Source of the DNA: Pelagibacterium flavum
Lineage (GTDB): Bacteria; Pseudomonadota; Alphaproteobacteria; Rhizobiales; Devosiaceae
Direction: 5' to 3'
Assembly: GCF_025854335.1 (NCBI RefSeq)
Contig: NZ_CP107716.1
Coordinates: 2,721,001 to 2,785,000 of the forward strand
DNA length: 64,000 nt
The notes under the pieces were generated by a model. The model saw only the letters and a program-made list of their open reading frames with translations, made no database searches and was not told the origin of the DNA. The position numbers and the translations under genes are program-made. How positions within the stretch are numbered: position 1 is the first letter of the stretch; every line of letters begins with the position of its first letter. Of this stretch, positions 34,394-45,439 are shown piece after piece.

Positions 34394-34539
34394 GGGAGCT
34401 AGAAAGCGCTTACACATCATCTGAAAACGGCGTCATCGGGACGTGCGCAGCGAGAATTAAGTGTCCGTCAAACCTATCCAAGTGCGGCTCCCCCGGATGA
34501 ACGCGGCGTCCCAATGTTCCGATTGCCAGTTTAGTCGCT

Positions 34540-35577
34540 TTAAGGAATTTCCAGAGCAAAGGGCACAGTGATAACGTCGCCCCCGCCAACAAATTCCACC
34601 CAAAGCGCGTAGGCACCCGCTGCAGGAGGTGTGACATGAATGGCCATAGTCGATGAGACAGATCCGACAGCTTCAGCCGCGCCATGCATGGCGTGCTCAT
34701 CATGGTCCATGGTTCCCTCAGCGCCCATCCCGGCTTCATCGCCCTCAACGTTCGCTTCCTCCGCTCCCGAAGGCATTTCGTGTTCAACAGGTTCGTTTGA
34801 CGCTGGGTGGTGACTGTGTGCGTGCTCGTGGTACTCGACTGTCTCGGCGTGATGCCCATTCCCGTTGGGCCCGTCGGTCATAGCGTGAGCGTGGACGTAG
34901 GCAAGATCTTGGGCACGAACGAAAACAGCGTGCGCGGCAACTCCCAGATAAGGTTCAAGATCGGAGGCGGGCTGGCCGTCCTTTTCAACGGCAAGGGTGA
35001 TCATCCCCTCCTTGCCGGCCTCCAGATCGGGCGCGCTTAATGTCACCCTATATCCTTGATCAGACGAGACAATCGGCCCATCTTTCACATCGACTGGCGG
35101 GGAGCCCAACAGCGTATCGGCTTGGGTGTCCAGATTCCCATTTTCTCCGACCTGCAGCTCGAAGCGCAACACCTGCTGGCCCAAGCCGGAGGGGGCTGCA
35201 TCGGTATAGATGTGGTACCGGCCCGGTTCGGGAAAGTGAAGTTCGGTTGTAAAACGGCCGTCATCGCCGGCCGCCTTTACGTGTTCGTGAACAAGGTGAG
35301 ACAGACCAGCATCGGTCGCGAGCAAGTGCAGCTCCTGGGTGAGCTCGACCTCGTATTGGGTGACTCGCTCACCAGTGTGGATGTCAGAATAAGACAGCTC
35401 GATGTGTCGAGACAATGGCCCGGTCTCGCTGACAACCATTTCTCCCGAGACCGCCGGTTGAACATTTGGCAGGGCAAAGCTGCCTTCCAGGATCTGATCT
35501 TGCGCCAGAGCGGGACCGACCCCTAGAACAGCGATAACCGCAAGACGCGTGGCAGGGACGAGTTGAGGGCGTTTCAT
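34540..35577 (-). CDS. Secreted His/Met-rich protein, possibly metal-binding
   Basis: A 345-residue protein with a short signal peptide (VIAVLGVGPALAQ). It has three parts: a beta-rich region, a domain with PYLGVAAHAVFVRAQDLAYV that resembles periplasmic domains found near cation transporters, and a loop rich in His, Glu and Met (about residues 235-300: YHEHAHSHHP, DHDEHAMHG). The C-terminal part (PPAAGAYALWVEF) is another beta domain. The His-rich loop suggests copper, zinc or nickel binding. It is a single gene upstream of the IS66 end. Confidence 0.7.
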   Translation of the reverse strand: MKRPQLVPATRLAVIAVLGVGPALAQDQILEGSFALPNVQPAVSGEMVVSETGPLSRHIELSYSDIHTGERVTQYEVELTQELHLLATDAGLSHLVHEHVKAAGDDGRFTTELHFPEPGRYHIYTDAAPSGLGQQVLRFELQVGENGNLDTQADTLLGSPPVDVKDGPIVSSDQGYRVTLSAPDLEAGKEGMITLAVEKDGQPASDLEPYLGVAAHAVFVRAQDLAYVHAHAMTDGPNGNGHHAETVEYHEHAHSHHPASNEPVEHEMPSGAEEANVEGDEAGMGAEGTMDHDEHAMHGAAEAVGSVSSTMAIHVTPPAAGAYALWVEFVGGGDVITVPFALEIP

Positions 35578-35686
35578 GGTGTCTTTCCTTGTTTGGGACT
35601 GAAGCTCTTTGGAAGCGGGAGGTTCGTTGGCACCTGACAGTCAAAGCGATTGGGGAGCCGGGCAAGTGCTGGCACAGCCTTTGCCA

Positions 35687-37045
<1,359 letters not shown>

Positions 37046-37267
37046 TTACTCCGACTTTGACGCCGCGCTCATGAAAAAGGGATCTGCTCGACCCGGGCTC
37101 AGCTTATGTTCCAACGCGCAAGGGCTGCACAGCTATTGCCCCACGAATGCCAGAGCCTCGCACCATTCTCTTTGCGCCAGCGCAAAGATTGAATTGACCG
37201 ACCAAACCGTGGCGATGGGTAGCGTCAAAGCCATAGCCTGCAATATCAAAGCGTGACGGCGCTGCCT

Positions 37268-38941
37268 TTATCCCGTGCTGGCGCCCTGGCATGCCGGTCG
37301 CGCTGATTGCGCGTACTTGCCCAGAACCCCTCCAGTGTATTTTGGAGCCGGTCGGCGCCAGACCGCTCGCCGCCGTTGCAGCTCTTGATCCTCGACGTCG
37401 AGCTCGAGCAATCGCGCCTTGGCGTCAATGGTGATGAGATCGCCCTCTTGCACCAGAGCAATCGTCCCACCCTCGAACGCTTCGGGCGCGACATGGCCCA
37501 CAACCAGCCCCCATGTTCCGCCCGAGAACCTGCCATCGGTAATCAGTCCAACGCTCTCGCCCAGCCCCTGCCCCACCAAGGCCGATGTGGGCGCAAGCAT
37601 TTCGGGCATGCCCGGTCCTCCACGAGGCCCCAGATACCGCAGGACCACAATATCGCCGGCCGATATTTTGTTGTCGAGAATGGCGCCTAGGGCCGATTGT
37701 TCGTCGTCAAATACGCGGGCTGGACCTTTGAGAACGGTTTTAGATAGGCCAGAAATCTTGGCGACTGCTCCATCGGTCGCGAGATTTCCTTTCAAAACGG
37801 CCAGGTGCCCCTCTGGATAGAGTGCTGCGTCCAGGGAAGTTATGACATTTTGCCCCCGAGGCGGTGCCGCGGGCACCAGCTCGAGTTCCTGCGCCAATGT
37901 CCGGCCAGTGATCGTGAGGCAATCCCCGTTCAGCTTGCCCGCATCAAGAAGCATCTTGAGCACCTGCGGAACGCCCCCAGCCTGGTGTAGGTCAACTGCC
38001 ATATATTGGCCAGAAGGCTTGAGGTTGCAGATGATCGGAATCCGCTTGCGAACCGTTTCGAAGTCATCGAGTTCCCATTCCACCCCCGCTGCACGAGCAA
38101 TCGCCAAATAATGTAGGACTGCATTAGTGGAACCCCCAGTTGCCATGACCAGTGCAACCGCGTTCTCGATCGATTCGCGTGTCACGATGTCGGACGGCTT
38201 GAGCCCGTTTCTGACCGCTCTTGCCAAGGTCCGAGCGGATCGATCTGCAGACGCACGCTTTTCCTCATCCGGATTGGCCATGCTGGAGGAGCCAAGCAAC
38301 GACATCCCAAGCGCTTCAAAAGAGCCCGCCATGGTGTTGGCCGTATACATCCCGCCACAGGACCCGGTGCTAGGACATGCATTGCGTTCAATTCCCTTGA
38401 AATCCTCCTCACTCATCGTCCCTGCCATATAAGCACCAACAGCCTCAAAGGCAGAGACAATGGATAGGTCCTGGCCCTTCCATCGGCCAGGCTTGATCGT
38501 CCCCCCATAAACATAGATGGAGGGAACATTGGCTCGAAGCATCCCGATCATGCCCCCAGGAAGGTTCTTGTCACACCCGCCCACGACCAGCACGCCGTCC
38601 ATCCACTGACCTTGCACCGACAATTCTACGCAGTCGGCAATCACTTCGCGGGAGACCAAAGAATACTTCATTCCCTCGGTGCCCATGGCCATACCGTCCG
38701 AAATGGTGGGGACGCCAAAAATTTGGGGGTTGGCTCCTTCTTGCTTGATGGCTGCTGCCGCTGCATCAACAAGGCTCTGAAGGCCCGCATTGCACGGGGT
38801 GATCGTGGAATGGCCATTGGCAATGCCAACAATAGGTTGATCGAAATCTTTCTCCTCATAGCCCAGAGCATAAAACATGGCTCGGTTGGGTGAACGCGCG
38901 ATGCCGTGGGTGATATGACGGGAGCGATCATTATGGGCCAT
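37268..38941 (-). CDS. ilvD: Dihydroxy-acid dehydratase
   Basis: A 557-residue Fe-S dehydratase of branched-chain amino acid synthesis, making 2-oxoacids from 2,3-dihydroxy acids. The cluster-ligand Cys residues are in [15 protein letters not shown] and [34 protein letters not shown] and [11 protein letters not shown] are further family blocks. Some IlvD/EDD-family members act on sugar acids, so a pentonate dehydratase role cannot be excluded, but the motif set fits IlvD. The C-terminal tail ACQGASTG is slightly unusual. Confidence 0.92.
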   Translation of the reverse strand: MAHNDRSRHITHGIARSPNRAMFYALGYEEKDFDQPIVGIANGHSTITPCNAGLQSLVDAAAAAIKQEGANPQIFGVPTISDGMAMGTEGMKYSLVSREVIADCVELSVQGQWMDGVLVVGGCDKNLPGGMIGMLRANVPSIYVYGGTIKPGRWKGQDLSIVSAFEAVGAYMAGTMSEEDFKGIERNACPSTGSCGGMYTANTMAGSFEALGMSLLGSSSMANPDEEKRASADRSARTLARAVRNGLKPSDIVTRESIENAVALVMATGGSTNAVLHYLAIARAAGVEWELDDFETVRKRIPIICNLKPSGQYMAVDLHQAGGVPQVLKMLLDAGKLNGDCLTITGRTLAQELELVPAAPPRGQNVITSLDAALYPEGHLAVLKGNLATDGAVAKISGLSKTVLKGPARVFDDEQSALGAILDNKISAGDIVVLRYLGPRGGPGMPEMLAPTSALVGQGLGESVGLITDGRFSGGTWGLVVGHVAPEAFEGGTIALVQEGDLITIDAKARLLELDVEDQELQRRRAVWRRPAPKYTGGVLGKYAQSARPACQGASTG

Positions 38942-39588
38942 TGGGTCCTCCTTGGCAGACTGTGAGACACCTTGATGGTGAGGTAACGGTGAGCTTTCTG
39001 GTTTGGTTCGACAGCGCGGACAGTGCGAGCCCGTGTTGGTCCAGACCGCGGGCCGATCTGACCGAGGGCCGAGCGCCCAATCGCCGCTTAACCCGCTAGC
39101 GTCATATCGATGTCGCGCTGCTTGTTAAGCAGCACTGAATGGGTGGAACGAAACACCCACCCGGCACAGTTGCACAAAGCACATGGCAAAAATGGCAACC
39201 CTCGATCCACCAGGGTTGGCCATCTCAAGCGGCTGCAGCGCGGGCAATTTCCATCCGCCAGCAAAAAAGAGTGGCGTGAGGGCCCACGGGCGGGCCTGAC
39301 CAGAGGGCGCGGGCTGGGCAAAATTGTAACGCCCCTCCACGTTCATCAGCCCAGTCGCAGCCAGCACACGGCAGTTGGCTGGCCGAAAGTGTGGTCTTGA
39401 TCCCACCCTGGCCAGAGCAATTCACTGCTCGCCCGCCATGGATGCCCGCCCCGAAAAGGATGCACGCACTTCCCAATCGCGCTGTTTTTTGCCCGAAGGT
39501 AGCGAACCGAGTGGATCGGGCACGGGCATGACAACGCCACAACCCTCAACCCCTATTTATCAGTCGGGTCCAGCGTCCTTGGTCGAGA
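38942..39588. other. 647-base region without an identifiable gene
   Basis: It lies between ilvD and the chemoreceptor gene. Several short frames exist on both strands (up to about 105 codons) but none has family resemblance or a good ribosome binding site, and most overlap each other. It should contain the ilvD promoter. A decayed gene cannot be excluded. Confidence 0.4.
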
Positions 39589-41556
39589 TCAGAACTCGTT
39601 CCAATCGCTATCGATGGCGGCGTTACCCAAAGAGAGATGGGCGGCCGCCGCGTGTTTTCCATTGTGCTGGAGACCGTGCTTGTCGGTAGCGATGGGCCTG
39701 ACCCGATCGGCACTGGCAACAGCAGGGGCCGGCTTGTGCGACTGGCTGGTCGCGGTCGCACCCTGGATACGGAAGATCTCCACGATCCGGTCGAGCGCAA
39801 TTGCCTGCTCCTCGGTCTGGGCGATTGCGGCGTTGGTCTGTTCAACAAGTGCGGCGTTGTGCTGGGTCATCTCGTCCAACTGACGCACCGCGGCGTTGAC
39901 CTCCTCGATCGAGGCGGCCTGCTCGCGGCTGTCACTGGCAATGGTCTGCATCTGCCCGGTGTTGGCCCGCGCTGCCGCGAGCATGGCCACAAGCTTTTCT
40001 GCCGCCTGCGCCACAAGACGTCTGCCGCCATCGACCTCATTGGCCGATTGCTCAATAAGCGTCTTGACCTCCGAGGAGGCTACCGCCGCCGACTGCGCCA
40101 GCCGCCGCACCTCGACAGCCACCACCGAAAATCCCTTGCCCGCTTCCCCGGCCCGCGCCGCTTCCACAGACGCATTTAGCGCCAAAAGATTGGTCTGGAA
40201 GGCAATGTCGTCGATAAGCTTGATGATGTCGGACACCTTGGCCGAGGATGTGGTAATCCGCTCCATGGCCGAGGTCGCCTCTTCCATCACCTGCCCACCC
40301 TCTTCAGCCGACTGGGTGACCGTGGCTGCGGTCTTTGAGGCTTCCAGGGCCCGCTTGGCGTTTTCCAGAACCGTCGCTGCCAGCTGCTCCATGGCCGCCG
40401 AAGTCTCCTCGATGGTCGAAGCCTGGCGCGTGGTGCGTTCGGACAGGTCATCGGCGCCCGACAGGATCTCCCCGGTCGCAATCTTTAGGTTCCTTGACGT
40501 GTCGCGCAATTGCGCCACCATATCGCTTAGACTTTGCGCAGTGCGGTTAAAGTCAGCTTTGAGCTCATGCCACTTGCTCGGCATATCTTGGGTGACACGA
40601 TGGCAAAGATCTCCTGCCGCAAGCGCCGACAGACCCTGCGCCAAGACCGTAGCGGCCACTTGATCGGCTTGAGCCTCGCGCTCCTTTTCCTGGTGCGCTG
40701 TGGCCCGCTCTTGTTCGGCAGCCATCCGATCGGCGTCGTGACGCTGCCGGGCTTGGGTGGCTTGGGCTTCTGCGGCGCGTTTCTCGATCCCGGCTTGCTT
40801 GAAAACTAATACCGCCCGTGCCATGTCGCCGAGTTCGTTTTTTCCATCGGTGGCTGGGACCTCAACGCTGTCGTTACCCGCGGCAAGTTCGCTCATGGCG
40901 TTTGTCAGCGCATTGACGGGCCCGGTCACGGACCGGGTAATGGCAAAGGCCGCCCCACCCATGATGGCGACACCTGCCAACAACGCCGCGCCGAGTACTT
41001 TTACGTTGTCCCAGAACATATTGGTCAGATCGTCGATATAGACCCCTGTCCCTACGACCCAGCCCCACTCTGTGCCCTGAACGTGGGAAAGTTTGGGTTG
41101 AGCCAGATCACTGCCCGGCTTGGGCCACAGGTAATCGACAAAGCCGGAGCCGCTCGCTTGGACGGTCTTGACGAACTCGACAAACAACAGCTTGCCCTCA
41201 GGGTCCGCGTTGTTTGAGAGATCTTGTCCATTAAGCTCGGGCTTGAACGGATGCATTACCATCGTGGGGCCCATGTCATTGATCCAGAAATACTCGGTTC
41301 CGCTGTAGCGCATGGCTGCAATGGCAGCGATTGCCCGCTCTTGTGCCTCCGGCACGGTCAACTCCCCGGCCCCGGCGCGCGCTGCGTAAGCTTCAACCAC
41401 CGCGGTTGCACTGTCGGTCAAGACCGACAGCATTGCCTTGCGATTTTCCACCATTCGCTGCTGAGTATTGTGCAGCGAGAAAACGGTGCCCGCGATCATC
41501 ATGGCCAGCGCTAGCGCGCCCATGATCAACAGCTTTGTGGATATGCGCATGGCCAT
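39589..41556 (-). CDS. Methyl-accepting chemotaxis protein (single-Cache sensor)
   Basis: About 655 residues from [20 protein letters not shown]. It has an N-terminal membrane helix, a periplasmic single-Cache domain ([33 protein letters not shown]), a second helix, HAMP, a long coiled coil, and the signalling hairpin with [20 protein letters not shown]. The C-terminus has no obvious NWETF-type CheR docking pentapeptide, although it ends SDWNEF, which is similar in character. The ligand is unknown; sCache receptors often sense small organic acids. Confidence 0.92.
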   Translation of the reverse strand: MAMRISTKLLIMGALALAMMIAGTVFSLHNTQQRMVENRKAMLSVLTDSATAVVEAYAARAGAGELTVPEAQERAIAAIAAMRYSGTEYFWINDMGPTMVMHPFKPELNGQDLSNNADPEGKLLFVEFVKTVQASGSGFVDYLWPKPGSDLAQPKLSHVQGTEWGWVVGTGVYIDDLTNMFWDNVKVLGAALLAGVAIMGGAAFAITRSVTGPVNALTNAMSELAAGNDSVEVPATDGKNELGDMARAVLVFKQAGIEKRAAEAQATQARQRHDADRMAAEQERATAHQEKEREAQADQVAATVLAQGLSALAAGDLCHRVTQDMPSKWHELKADFNRTAQSLSDMVAQLRDTSRNLKIATGEILSGADDLSERTTRQASTIEETSAAMEQLAATVLENAKRALEASKTAATVTQSAEEGGQVMEEATSAMERITTSSAKVSDIIKLIDDIAFQTNLLALNASVEAARAGEAGKGFSVVAVEVRRLAQSAAVASSEVKTLIEQSANEVDGGRRLVAQAAEKLVAMLAAARANTGQMQTIASDSREQAASIEEVNAAVRQLDEMTQHNAALVEQTNAAIAQTEEQAIALDRIVEIFRIQGATATSQSHKPAPAVASADRVRPIATDKHGLQHNGKHAAAAHLSLGNAAIDSDWNEF

Positions 41557-41880
41557 GATGAGATCCTTTGATATCTGCTCTTTGATGTTGTCCAACAGAT
41601 GGAGTAAACAATGCACTAAGCAGATCAGCCGACAGTCCTGAAACCGCGAGACAAGCCCCGGTCCGCGCTGTAGAAATACGTATCGACACAGTGTCGCAGG
41701 GCTTTTGACTCGAAGTTGGTGGAAATCAGCTGGTTATCGATTGCCTCAAGGCCTTGGTTGCAGGCGGGTGGCGAAAATAAGCCGGTGTCTCTAATCTGGG
41801 CCATGGCGTGATCTCGTGCCGATGCTAGACCCCGGCTGGGTGGTTTTGAGATCACACCGAGATTGCACCCTTAAACCTTA
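41557..41880. other. Intergenic region upstream of the chemoreceptor gene
   Basis: About 320 bases. It should hold the reverse-strand chemoreceptor promoter. A reverse-strand frame of 76 codons (41625-41855) resembles nothing known. No gene is called. Confidence 0.4.
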
Positions 41881-41908
41881 ACCGGCCCGCTCGATACGGC
41901 CGGTTTTT
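41881..41908 (+). terminator. Intrinsic terminator without a gene in front of it
   Basis: ACCGGCC (41881-41887), 10-base loop, GGCCGGT (41898-41904), then TTTTC. It reads as a plus-strand terminator, but no plus-strand gene precedes it; the nearest gene upstream is on the other strand. A short RNA may end here. Confidence 0.5.
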
Positions 41909-41917
41909 CGTTTGTGT

Positions 41918-41931
41918 TTGTGCCAGCTCAA
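41918..41931. promoter_or_regulatory. FNR/NNR-type box before pseudoazurin
   Basis: TTGTGCCAGCTCAA, about 70 bases upstream of the pseudoazurin start. It fits the FNR/CRP-family frame TTGxx-N4-xxCAA and shares the CCAG core with boxes near both nirK genes and at 57466. Confidence 0.5.
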
Positions 41932-42000
41932 AGTTCGATTGGCACGGGCTGGGTATTGAGAGGGCGAACATAACGTTCACCAAAACTCATGGAGACAAAA

Positions 42001-42441
42001 ATGATCAGGACCGCTCTTACCGCCTTGATGCTCACGGTCGGGCTTGCTGGCGCCCCAGCATGGGCCGCCGATCACGAGGTTCAGATGCTCAATCGCGGTG
42101 ATGCGGGGCCAATGGTGTTTGAGCCTGCTGGCATCAAGATCGAGCCCGGTGACACGGTAACCTTCGTGGCCACTGACCCCGGACATAATGCCGAGACCAT
42201 CGCGGGCATGTTCCCCCAAGGGGCTGAAGCCTTCCGCACCACGATCGGGGAAACAGTCACCGTCACCTTCGATGTCGAAGGGGTTTATGGCATCAAATGC
42301 ACGCCTCACTACGCCATGGGCATGGTGGCCTTGATCCAGGTTGGGGACGCGCCCGAAAATCTCGAGCAGGCAAAAGCAACCACGCTTCCTCCCAAGGCAA
42401 AGGAGCGATTTGAAGCAGCTTACCAAGAACTGGGGCTCTAG
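42001..42441 (+). CDS. Pseudoazurin (blue copper electron carrier)
   Basis: A 146-residue periplasmic type 1 copper protein. The signal peptide ends AWAA. The copper ligands follow the pseudoazurin pattern: His62 (PGHNAET), Cys100, His103 and Met108 in [10 protein letters not shown]. The start at 42001 is chosen because GGAGAC lies just upstream and the signal peptide begins there. It should pass electrons from the cytochrome bc1 branch to NirK. A second pseudoazurin lies at 53884. Confidence 0.95.
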   Translation: MIRTALTALMLTVGLAGAPAWAADHEVQMLNRGDAGPMVFEPAGIKIEPGDTVTFVATDPGHNAETIAGMFPQGAEAFRTTIGETVTVTFDVEGVYGIKCTPHYAMGMVALIQVGDAPENLEQAKATTLPPKAKERFEAAYQELGL

Positions 42442-42449
42442 CTTCAAAA

Positions 42450-42480
42450 AAGGGGGCGCACAAATTACTGCCGCCCCCTT
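42450..42480 (+). terminator. Hairpin terminator after pseudoazurin
   Basis: AAGGGGGCG (42450-42458), loop, CGCCCCCTT (42472-42480), then CTTAG. It sits between pseudoazurin and nnrU; the T-run is short, so some read-through to nnrU is likely. Confidence 0.65.
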
Positions 42481-42497
42481 CTTAGCAAGGATGATCG

Positions 42498-43187
42498 ATG
42501 CCCGAATTTGCGCTCGCACTCACACTATTTGTCCTGTCCCACCTCGTCCCATCGCTCCCAGGGGTGCGCGCGCGCATCATCGCCATAATCGGCCGCAAAG
42601 CCTATCTGATCGGCTACGCAACCCTGTCGGTTGTCCTTCTCGCTTGGGTCTTGCTTGCAGCCGTTTCTGCTCCCGTGTCGGTGTTGTGGATGCCAGCTGG
42701 CTGGCAGGCATGGATCACGCTGGTTGTTTCTCCCATCGCACTGTTTCTCATCATAGCCGGACTGATTTCACCCAACCCACTCTCTTTAAGCGCGCGGCGA
42801 AGTCAGCTTGGTGAGGCTGGTGCCGTAGTAACAATCACGCGCCACCCCGTGTTCTGGGGATTTGCCCTGTGGAGTGCATCTCATATTCCCCCCAACGGTG
42901 ATTTGCGGTCACTTCTTCTATTTGGTAGCCTGACCATTCTGGCCGTCTCGGGTTTCTGGCTGTCCGATAAACGAGCACGCAGGGCGCTGGAAGGCCAGTG
43001 GCAGGCGCTAGCGCGAACCACTTCGATCATCCCGTTTCTTGCTGTCATTTTGGGACGTACCCGCTTGCGGTGGGACAGCTGGCTCACTCTCGCCCTGTTG
43101 CTTGCAATCGCTTTGACATCCTGGCTTGTCCTGGGAGGCCACGCCGCTCTGTTTAGTGCCGATCCAATCAGCGCCACGCGGTATTAG
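42498..43187 (+). CDS. nnrU: NnrU family membrane protein
   Basis: A 229-residue integral membrane protein with about six helices. It has the NnrU features SHLVPSLPGVR at the start and a central ITRHPVFWGFALWSASH. Homologues in Rhodobacter and others sit in nitrite/nitric oxide reductase loci and are needed for normal denitrification; the biochemical role is not settled. It follows pseudoazurin and ends 4 bases inside the convergent DUF2249 gene. Confidence 0.9.
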   Translation: MPEFALALTLFVLSHLVPSLPGVRARIIAIIGRKAYLIGYATLSVVLLAWVLLAAVSAPVSVLWMPAGWQAWITLVVSPIALFLIIAGLISPNPLSLSARRSQLGEAGAVVTITRHPVFWGFALWSASHIPPNGDLRSLLLFGSLTILAVSGFWLSDKRARRALEGQWQALARTTSIIPFLAVILGRTRLRWDSWLTLALLLAIALTSWLVLGGHAALFSADPISATRY

Positions 43188-43705
43188 TCGGCTAGCCCTT
43201 TTTTTAAAGCCGCGCGGATCATTAGACCAAACCCCTCAACCATATCGTCATAGCTCCAAGCCCATTGATGACCCGCACGTGTGAAACGGTCCAGCCAGTC
43301 ACCGGGCGGATCTGCCAGGAGCATATAAGCAACGCCACCGCTCCCAAGGCTCTCCACGATATCTTCAACAGCTGCAACCGCAGTGGCGGTATCATGCTTG
43401 CTCAGATCGACAAGTCTTGTTGGATCTGGCCAGATCGCAACGTCATCGGCCAGCGGCGAGACACTCAAATTGCGGCGCGGCTGTGGTGTGAAAGTAACCT
43501 GCCAACTCCCGTCCGAGACACGCTCTGATCGGCTTTCAAATCCCTTGCGCGACATAACATCCAACAAAGGCACGGGCTTGAATGGTGCTATGAGTACCAA
43601 GCTCTGTTGAGGCAATAGCTCCCCGACTACCTGCATAATTTTTGCAAAAGGATCCTGGCCGCTTGCCAGTAGCGGACGGACATCCAGTTTTAAATCACTA
43701 GCCAC
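43184..43705 (-). CDS. DUF2249-domain protein
   Basis: A 173-residue cytoplasmic protein. The N-terminal ~70 residues (LDVRPLLASGQDPFAKIM ... PFKPVPLLDVMSRKGF) match the TusA-like DUF2249 fold common in denitrification loci; the second part (about 95-173) resembles nothing I can name. The position, divergent from nirK and convergent with nnrU, suggests a role in nitrogen oxide metabolism, perhaps as a redox or metal carrier. Confidence 0.72.
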   Translation of the reverse strand: MASDLKLDVRPLLASGQDPFAKIMQVVGELLPQQSLVLIAPFKPVPLLDVMSRKGFESRSERVSDGSWQVTFTPQPRRNLSVSPLADDVAIWPDPTRLVDLSKHDTATAVAAVEDIVESLGSGGVAYMLLADPPGDWLDRFTRAGHQWAWSYDDMVEGFGLMIRAALKKGLAD

Positions 43706-43760
43706 GACAAACGTCCTCCAAATCTAACACCTGTTTTGTGCGCAAACACGCCTTGCTTCT

Positions 43761-43774
43761 TTTTTCCAGATCAA
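43761..43774. promoter_or_regulatory. Half-conserved FNR/NNR-type box before the first nirK
   Basis: TTTTTCCAGATCAA, about 100 bases upstream of the nirK start. The right half CCAG-ATCAA is identical to the boxes before the class I nirK and at 57466; the left half is degenerate. Confidence 0.4.
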
Positions 43775-43876
43775 CTTTCCTATCCATTGTGCCGTGCTAG
43801 GAATTTGATCAAGGAACCGGCGGCTAGGGCAAAAGTTTCCCAAAGGTTACCTTCAACAACATGGAGAACGCTTGAA

Positions 43877-45022
43877 ATGAAAGTCAAATCAGACCCCACC
43901 GATCGCCCCGATGATCACGTGGCATCCAAGCTTTTAGACCGGCGGTCTCTGTTAGCGGGATCAGCCGGGCTGGGACTGGGCGCCCTTCTCGGTGCGCCTC
44001 CGGCCCTTGCCCAGCACAACCACAGGATGGTGGTCGCAGACCACGACCACGCAGGCCCGATGAGCGATCGCGTCTATTCGGTCAATCCGGTGCATCCAGA
44101 CATGGCCGATATTGCCGAAAACCCCGCCAATGTGCCCCCTCCGATCGAGCGCACTGAGCCGGCCACGATTGACGTCGAACTCGAGACTATCGAAGTCGAA
44201 GCTCACCTTTCTCACAACAGCACGTTCCGCTACTGGACATTTAATGGGACCGTGCCCGGCCCCTTCATCCGGGCGCGCGTCGGGGACACAATCAACGTGA
44301 CGCTCAAGAATCATCCCGACAGTTGGATGATGCACAACGTCGATTTCCACGCCGCGACCGGCCCGGGTGGCGGCGCTGAGGCGACATCGGCAGCACCTGG
44401 CGAGGAAAAGAGTTTCAGCTTCAAGGCCCTCAATCCGGGCATATACGTCTATCACTGCGCTGTCCCGCCCGTGGCGCTGCACATCGCCAATGGCATGTAT
44501 GGGCTCATCCTGATCGAACCCGAAGAAGGGCTGCCGCCAGTCGACAAGGAATTTTATGTCATGCAGGGCGAAATCTATACCAATGAGCCCTTTGGCACAT
44601 CCGGACTGCTTACGGAAAGCTATGAAAAACTGCTCGATGAACGTCCAGAATACTTCGTGCTGAATGGCCACGTCGGAGCGCTTACCGATCATTACCCGAT
44701 GCGCGCAAATGTCGGTGAGACCGTTCGCATCTACTATGGCGTGGGCGGCCCCAATTACGCATCCAATTTCCATATCATCGGGGAAATTTTCGACAAGGTC
44801 TACCTCTATGGTTCGCTGGTCAGCCCCCCGCTCGAAAGCGTGCAGACAGTGATGGTCCCAGCCGGCGGTGCTGTCGCCGTGGAACTTAAATGCGAAGTCC
44901 CGGGCCGCTACGTGCTGGTCGATCACGCCCTGTCACGGGTTGAGCGTGGACTTGCTGGCTATCTTCTCGTGGAAGGCGATGCCGCGCCAGACATCTTCGA
45001 TGCGCCCGAAGAAGCCGAATAA
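43877..45022 (+). CDS. nirK: Copper nitrite reductase, class II (AniA-like)
   Basis: A 381-residue two-cupredoxin protein that reduces nitrite to NO in the periplasm. A twin-arginine signal (LDRRSLLAGSAG) is followed by a His-rich linker. Type 1 copper ligands are His153, Cys194, His202 and Met207; type 2 ligands include His158 and His193 with a later His from the partner subunit. The catalytic Asp is D156. The motif YHCAVPPVALHIANGMYGL and VDHALSRV near the end are of the AniA/Nitrosomonas type, unlike the second nirK. The start at 43877 is chosen at MKVKSDPTD, which begins the Tat signal. Confidence 0.95.
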   Translation: MKVKSDPTDRPDDHVASKLLDRRSLLAGSAGLGLGALLGAPPALAQHNHRMVVADHDHAGPMSDRVYSVNPVHPDMADIAENPANVPPPIERTEPATIDVELETIEVEAHLSHNSTFRYWTFNGTVPGPFIRARVGDTINVTLKNHPDSWMMHNVDFHAATGPGGGAEATSAAPGEEKSFSFKALNPGIYVYHCAVPPVALHIANGMYGLILIEPEEGLPPVDKEFYVMQGEIYTNEPFGTSGLLTESYEKLLDERPEYFVLNGHVGALTDHYPMRANVGETVRIYYGVGGPNYASNFHIIGEIFDKVYLYGSLVSPPLESVQTVMVPAGGAVAVELKCEVPGRYVLVDHALSRVERGLAGYLLVEGDAAPDIFDAPEEAE

Positions 45023-45029
45023 GAACGCG

Positions 45030-45055
45030 TTGGGGCGGCCATCGGGCCGCCCCAA
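45030..45055 (+). terminator. Strong hairpin after the first nirK
   Basis: TTGGGGCGGCC (45030-45040), loop ATCG, GGCCGCCCCAA (45045-45055). A perfect 11-base stem just after the nirK stop. There is no T-run, so it may stabilise the nirK mRNA or act as a partial terminator before the cupin gene. Confidence 0.6.
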
Positions 45056-45102
45056 AAGTTCAACCGCTCACGCTGACCCGACACTTTAAGAGGAAGAGCA
45101 GA

Positions 45103-45426
45103 ATGGCGCTTTCCCATGTTGAACCCGGACACTCGCGAAACCTGCTTGGCGACCCTCAGACCACCAGGTCGTCCGCGCTGGTTAAAACCGATGCCTTCGA
45201 GGCAATCAAACTCATCGTTCCTCAGGGCCGCTTGATAGCCCCCCATGCTGTTGAGGGCCCAATGACCCTTTATTGTATTTCGGGCCGTATAGCGCTCATC
45301 GTCGACGAAAAAGAGGTGGAAATGAAAACCGGCGACTGGCTCTACCTTGAAGGTGGAAAAACGCACGCGGTCCGCGGGATCGAGGACGCCAAATTGATCC
45401 TGACGATCATGTATGTTGAAAAATAA
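45103..45426 (+). CDS. Small cupin-domain protein
   Basis: A 107-residue single cupin barrel: APHAVEGPMTLYCISGRIAL, then MKTGDWLYLEGGKTHAVRGI. Compared with the usual G(X)5HxH pattern only part of the metal-binding set is present (PHAVEG, THAVRG). Such small cupins occur beside nirK and other denitrification genes, where they may sense or quench reactive nitrogen species. AGAGGAAGAGC supplies the ribosome site. Confidence 0.8.
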   Translation: MALSHVEPGHSRNLLGDPQTTRSSALVKTDAFEAIKLIVPQGRLIAPHAVEGPMTLYCISGRIALIVDEKEVEMKTGDWLYLEGGKTHAVRGIEDAKLILTIMYVEK

Positions 45427-45439
45427 TGCTAATGGACTT

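Larger units (their letters stand above)
30004..34413 (+). mobile_element. IS66-family element, 5'-truncated and split by another element
   Basis: Left of 30004 the expected tnpA and most of tnpB are missing. The rest is a partial tnpB, then tnpC in two pieces (30232-31592 and 34177-34393). The right end is recognisable: reading inward from 34413 it is GTAAGCGCTTTCTAGC, the IS66-type GTAAGC terminus. A 2584-base recombinase element interrupts tnpC. IS66 itself can no longer move. Confidence 0.85.

Noticed and set aside
39088..39549. Several overlapping frames between ilvD and the chemoreceptor
   Set aside because: None has a recognisable domain, good start or consistent codon use; treated as intergenic.
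43961..44926. A 321-codon reverse-strand frame
   Set aside because: Antisense to the first nirK; composition explained by codon bias.
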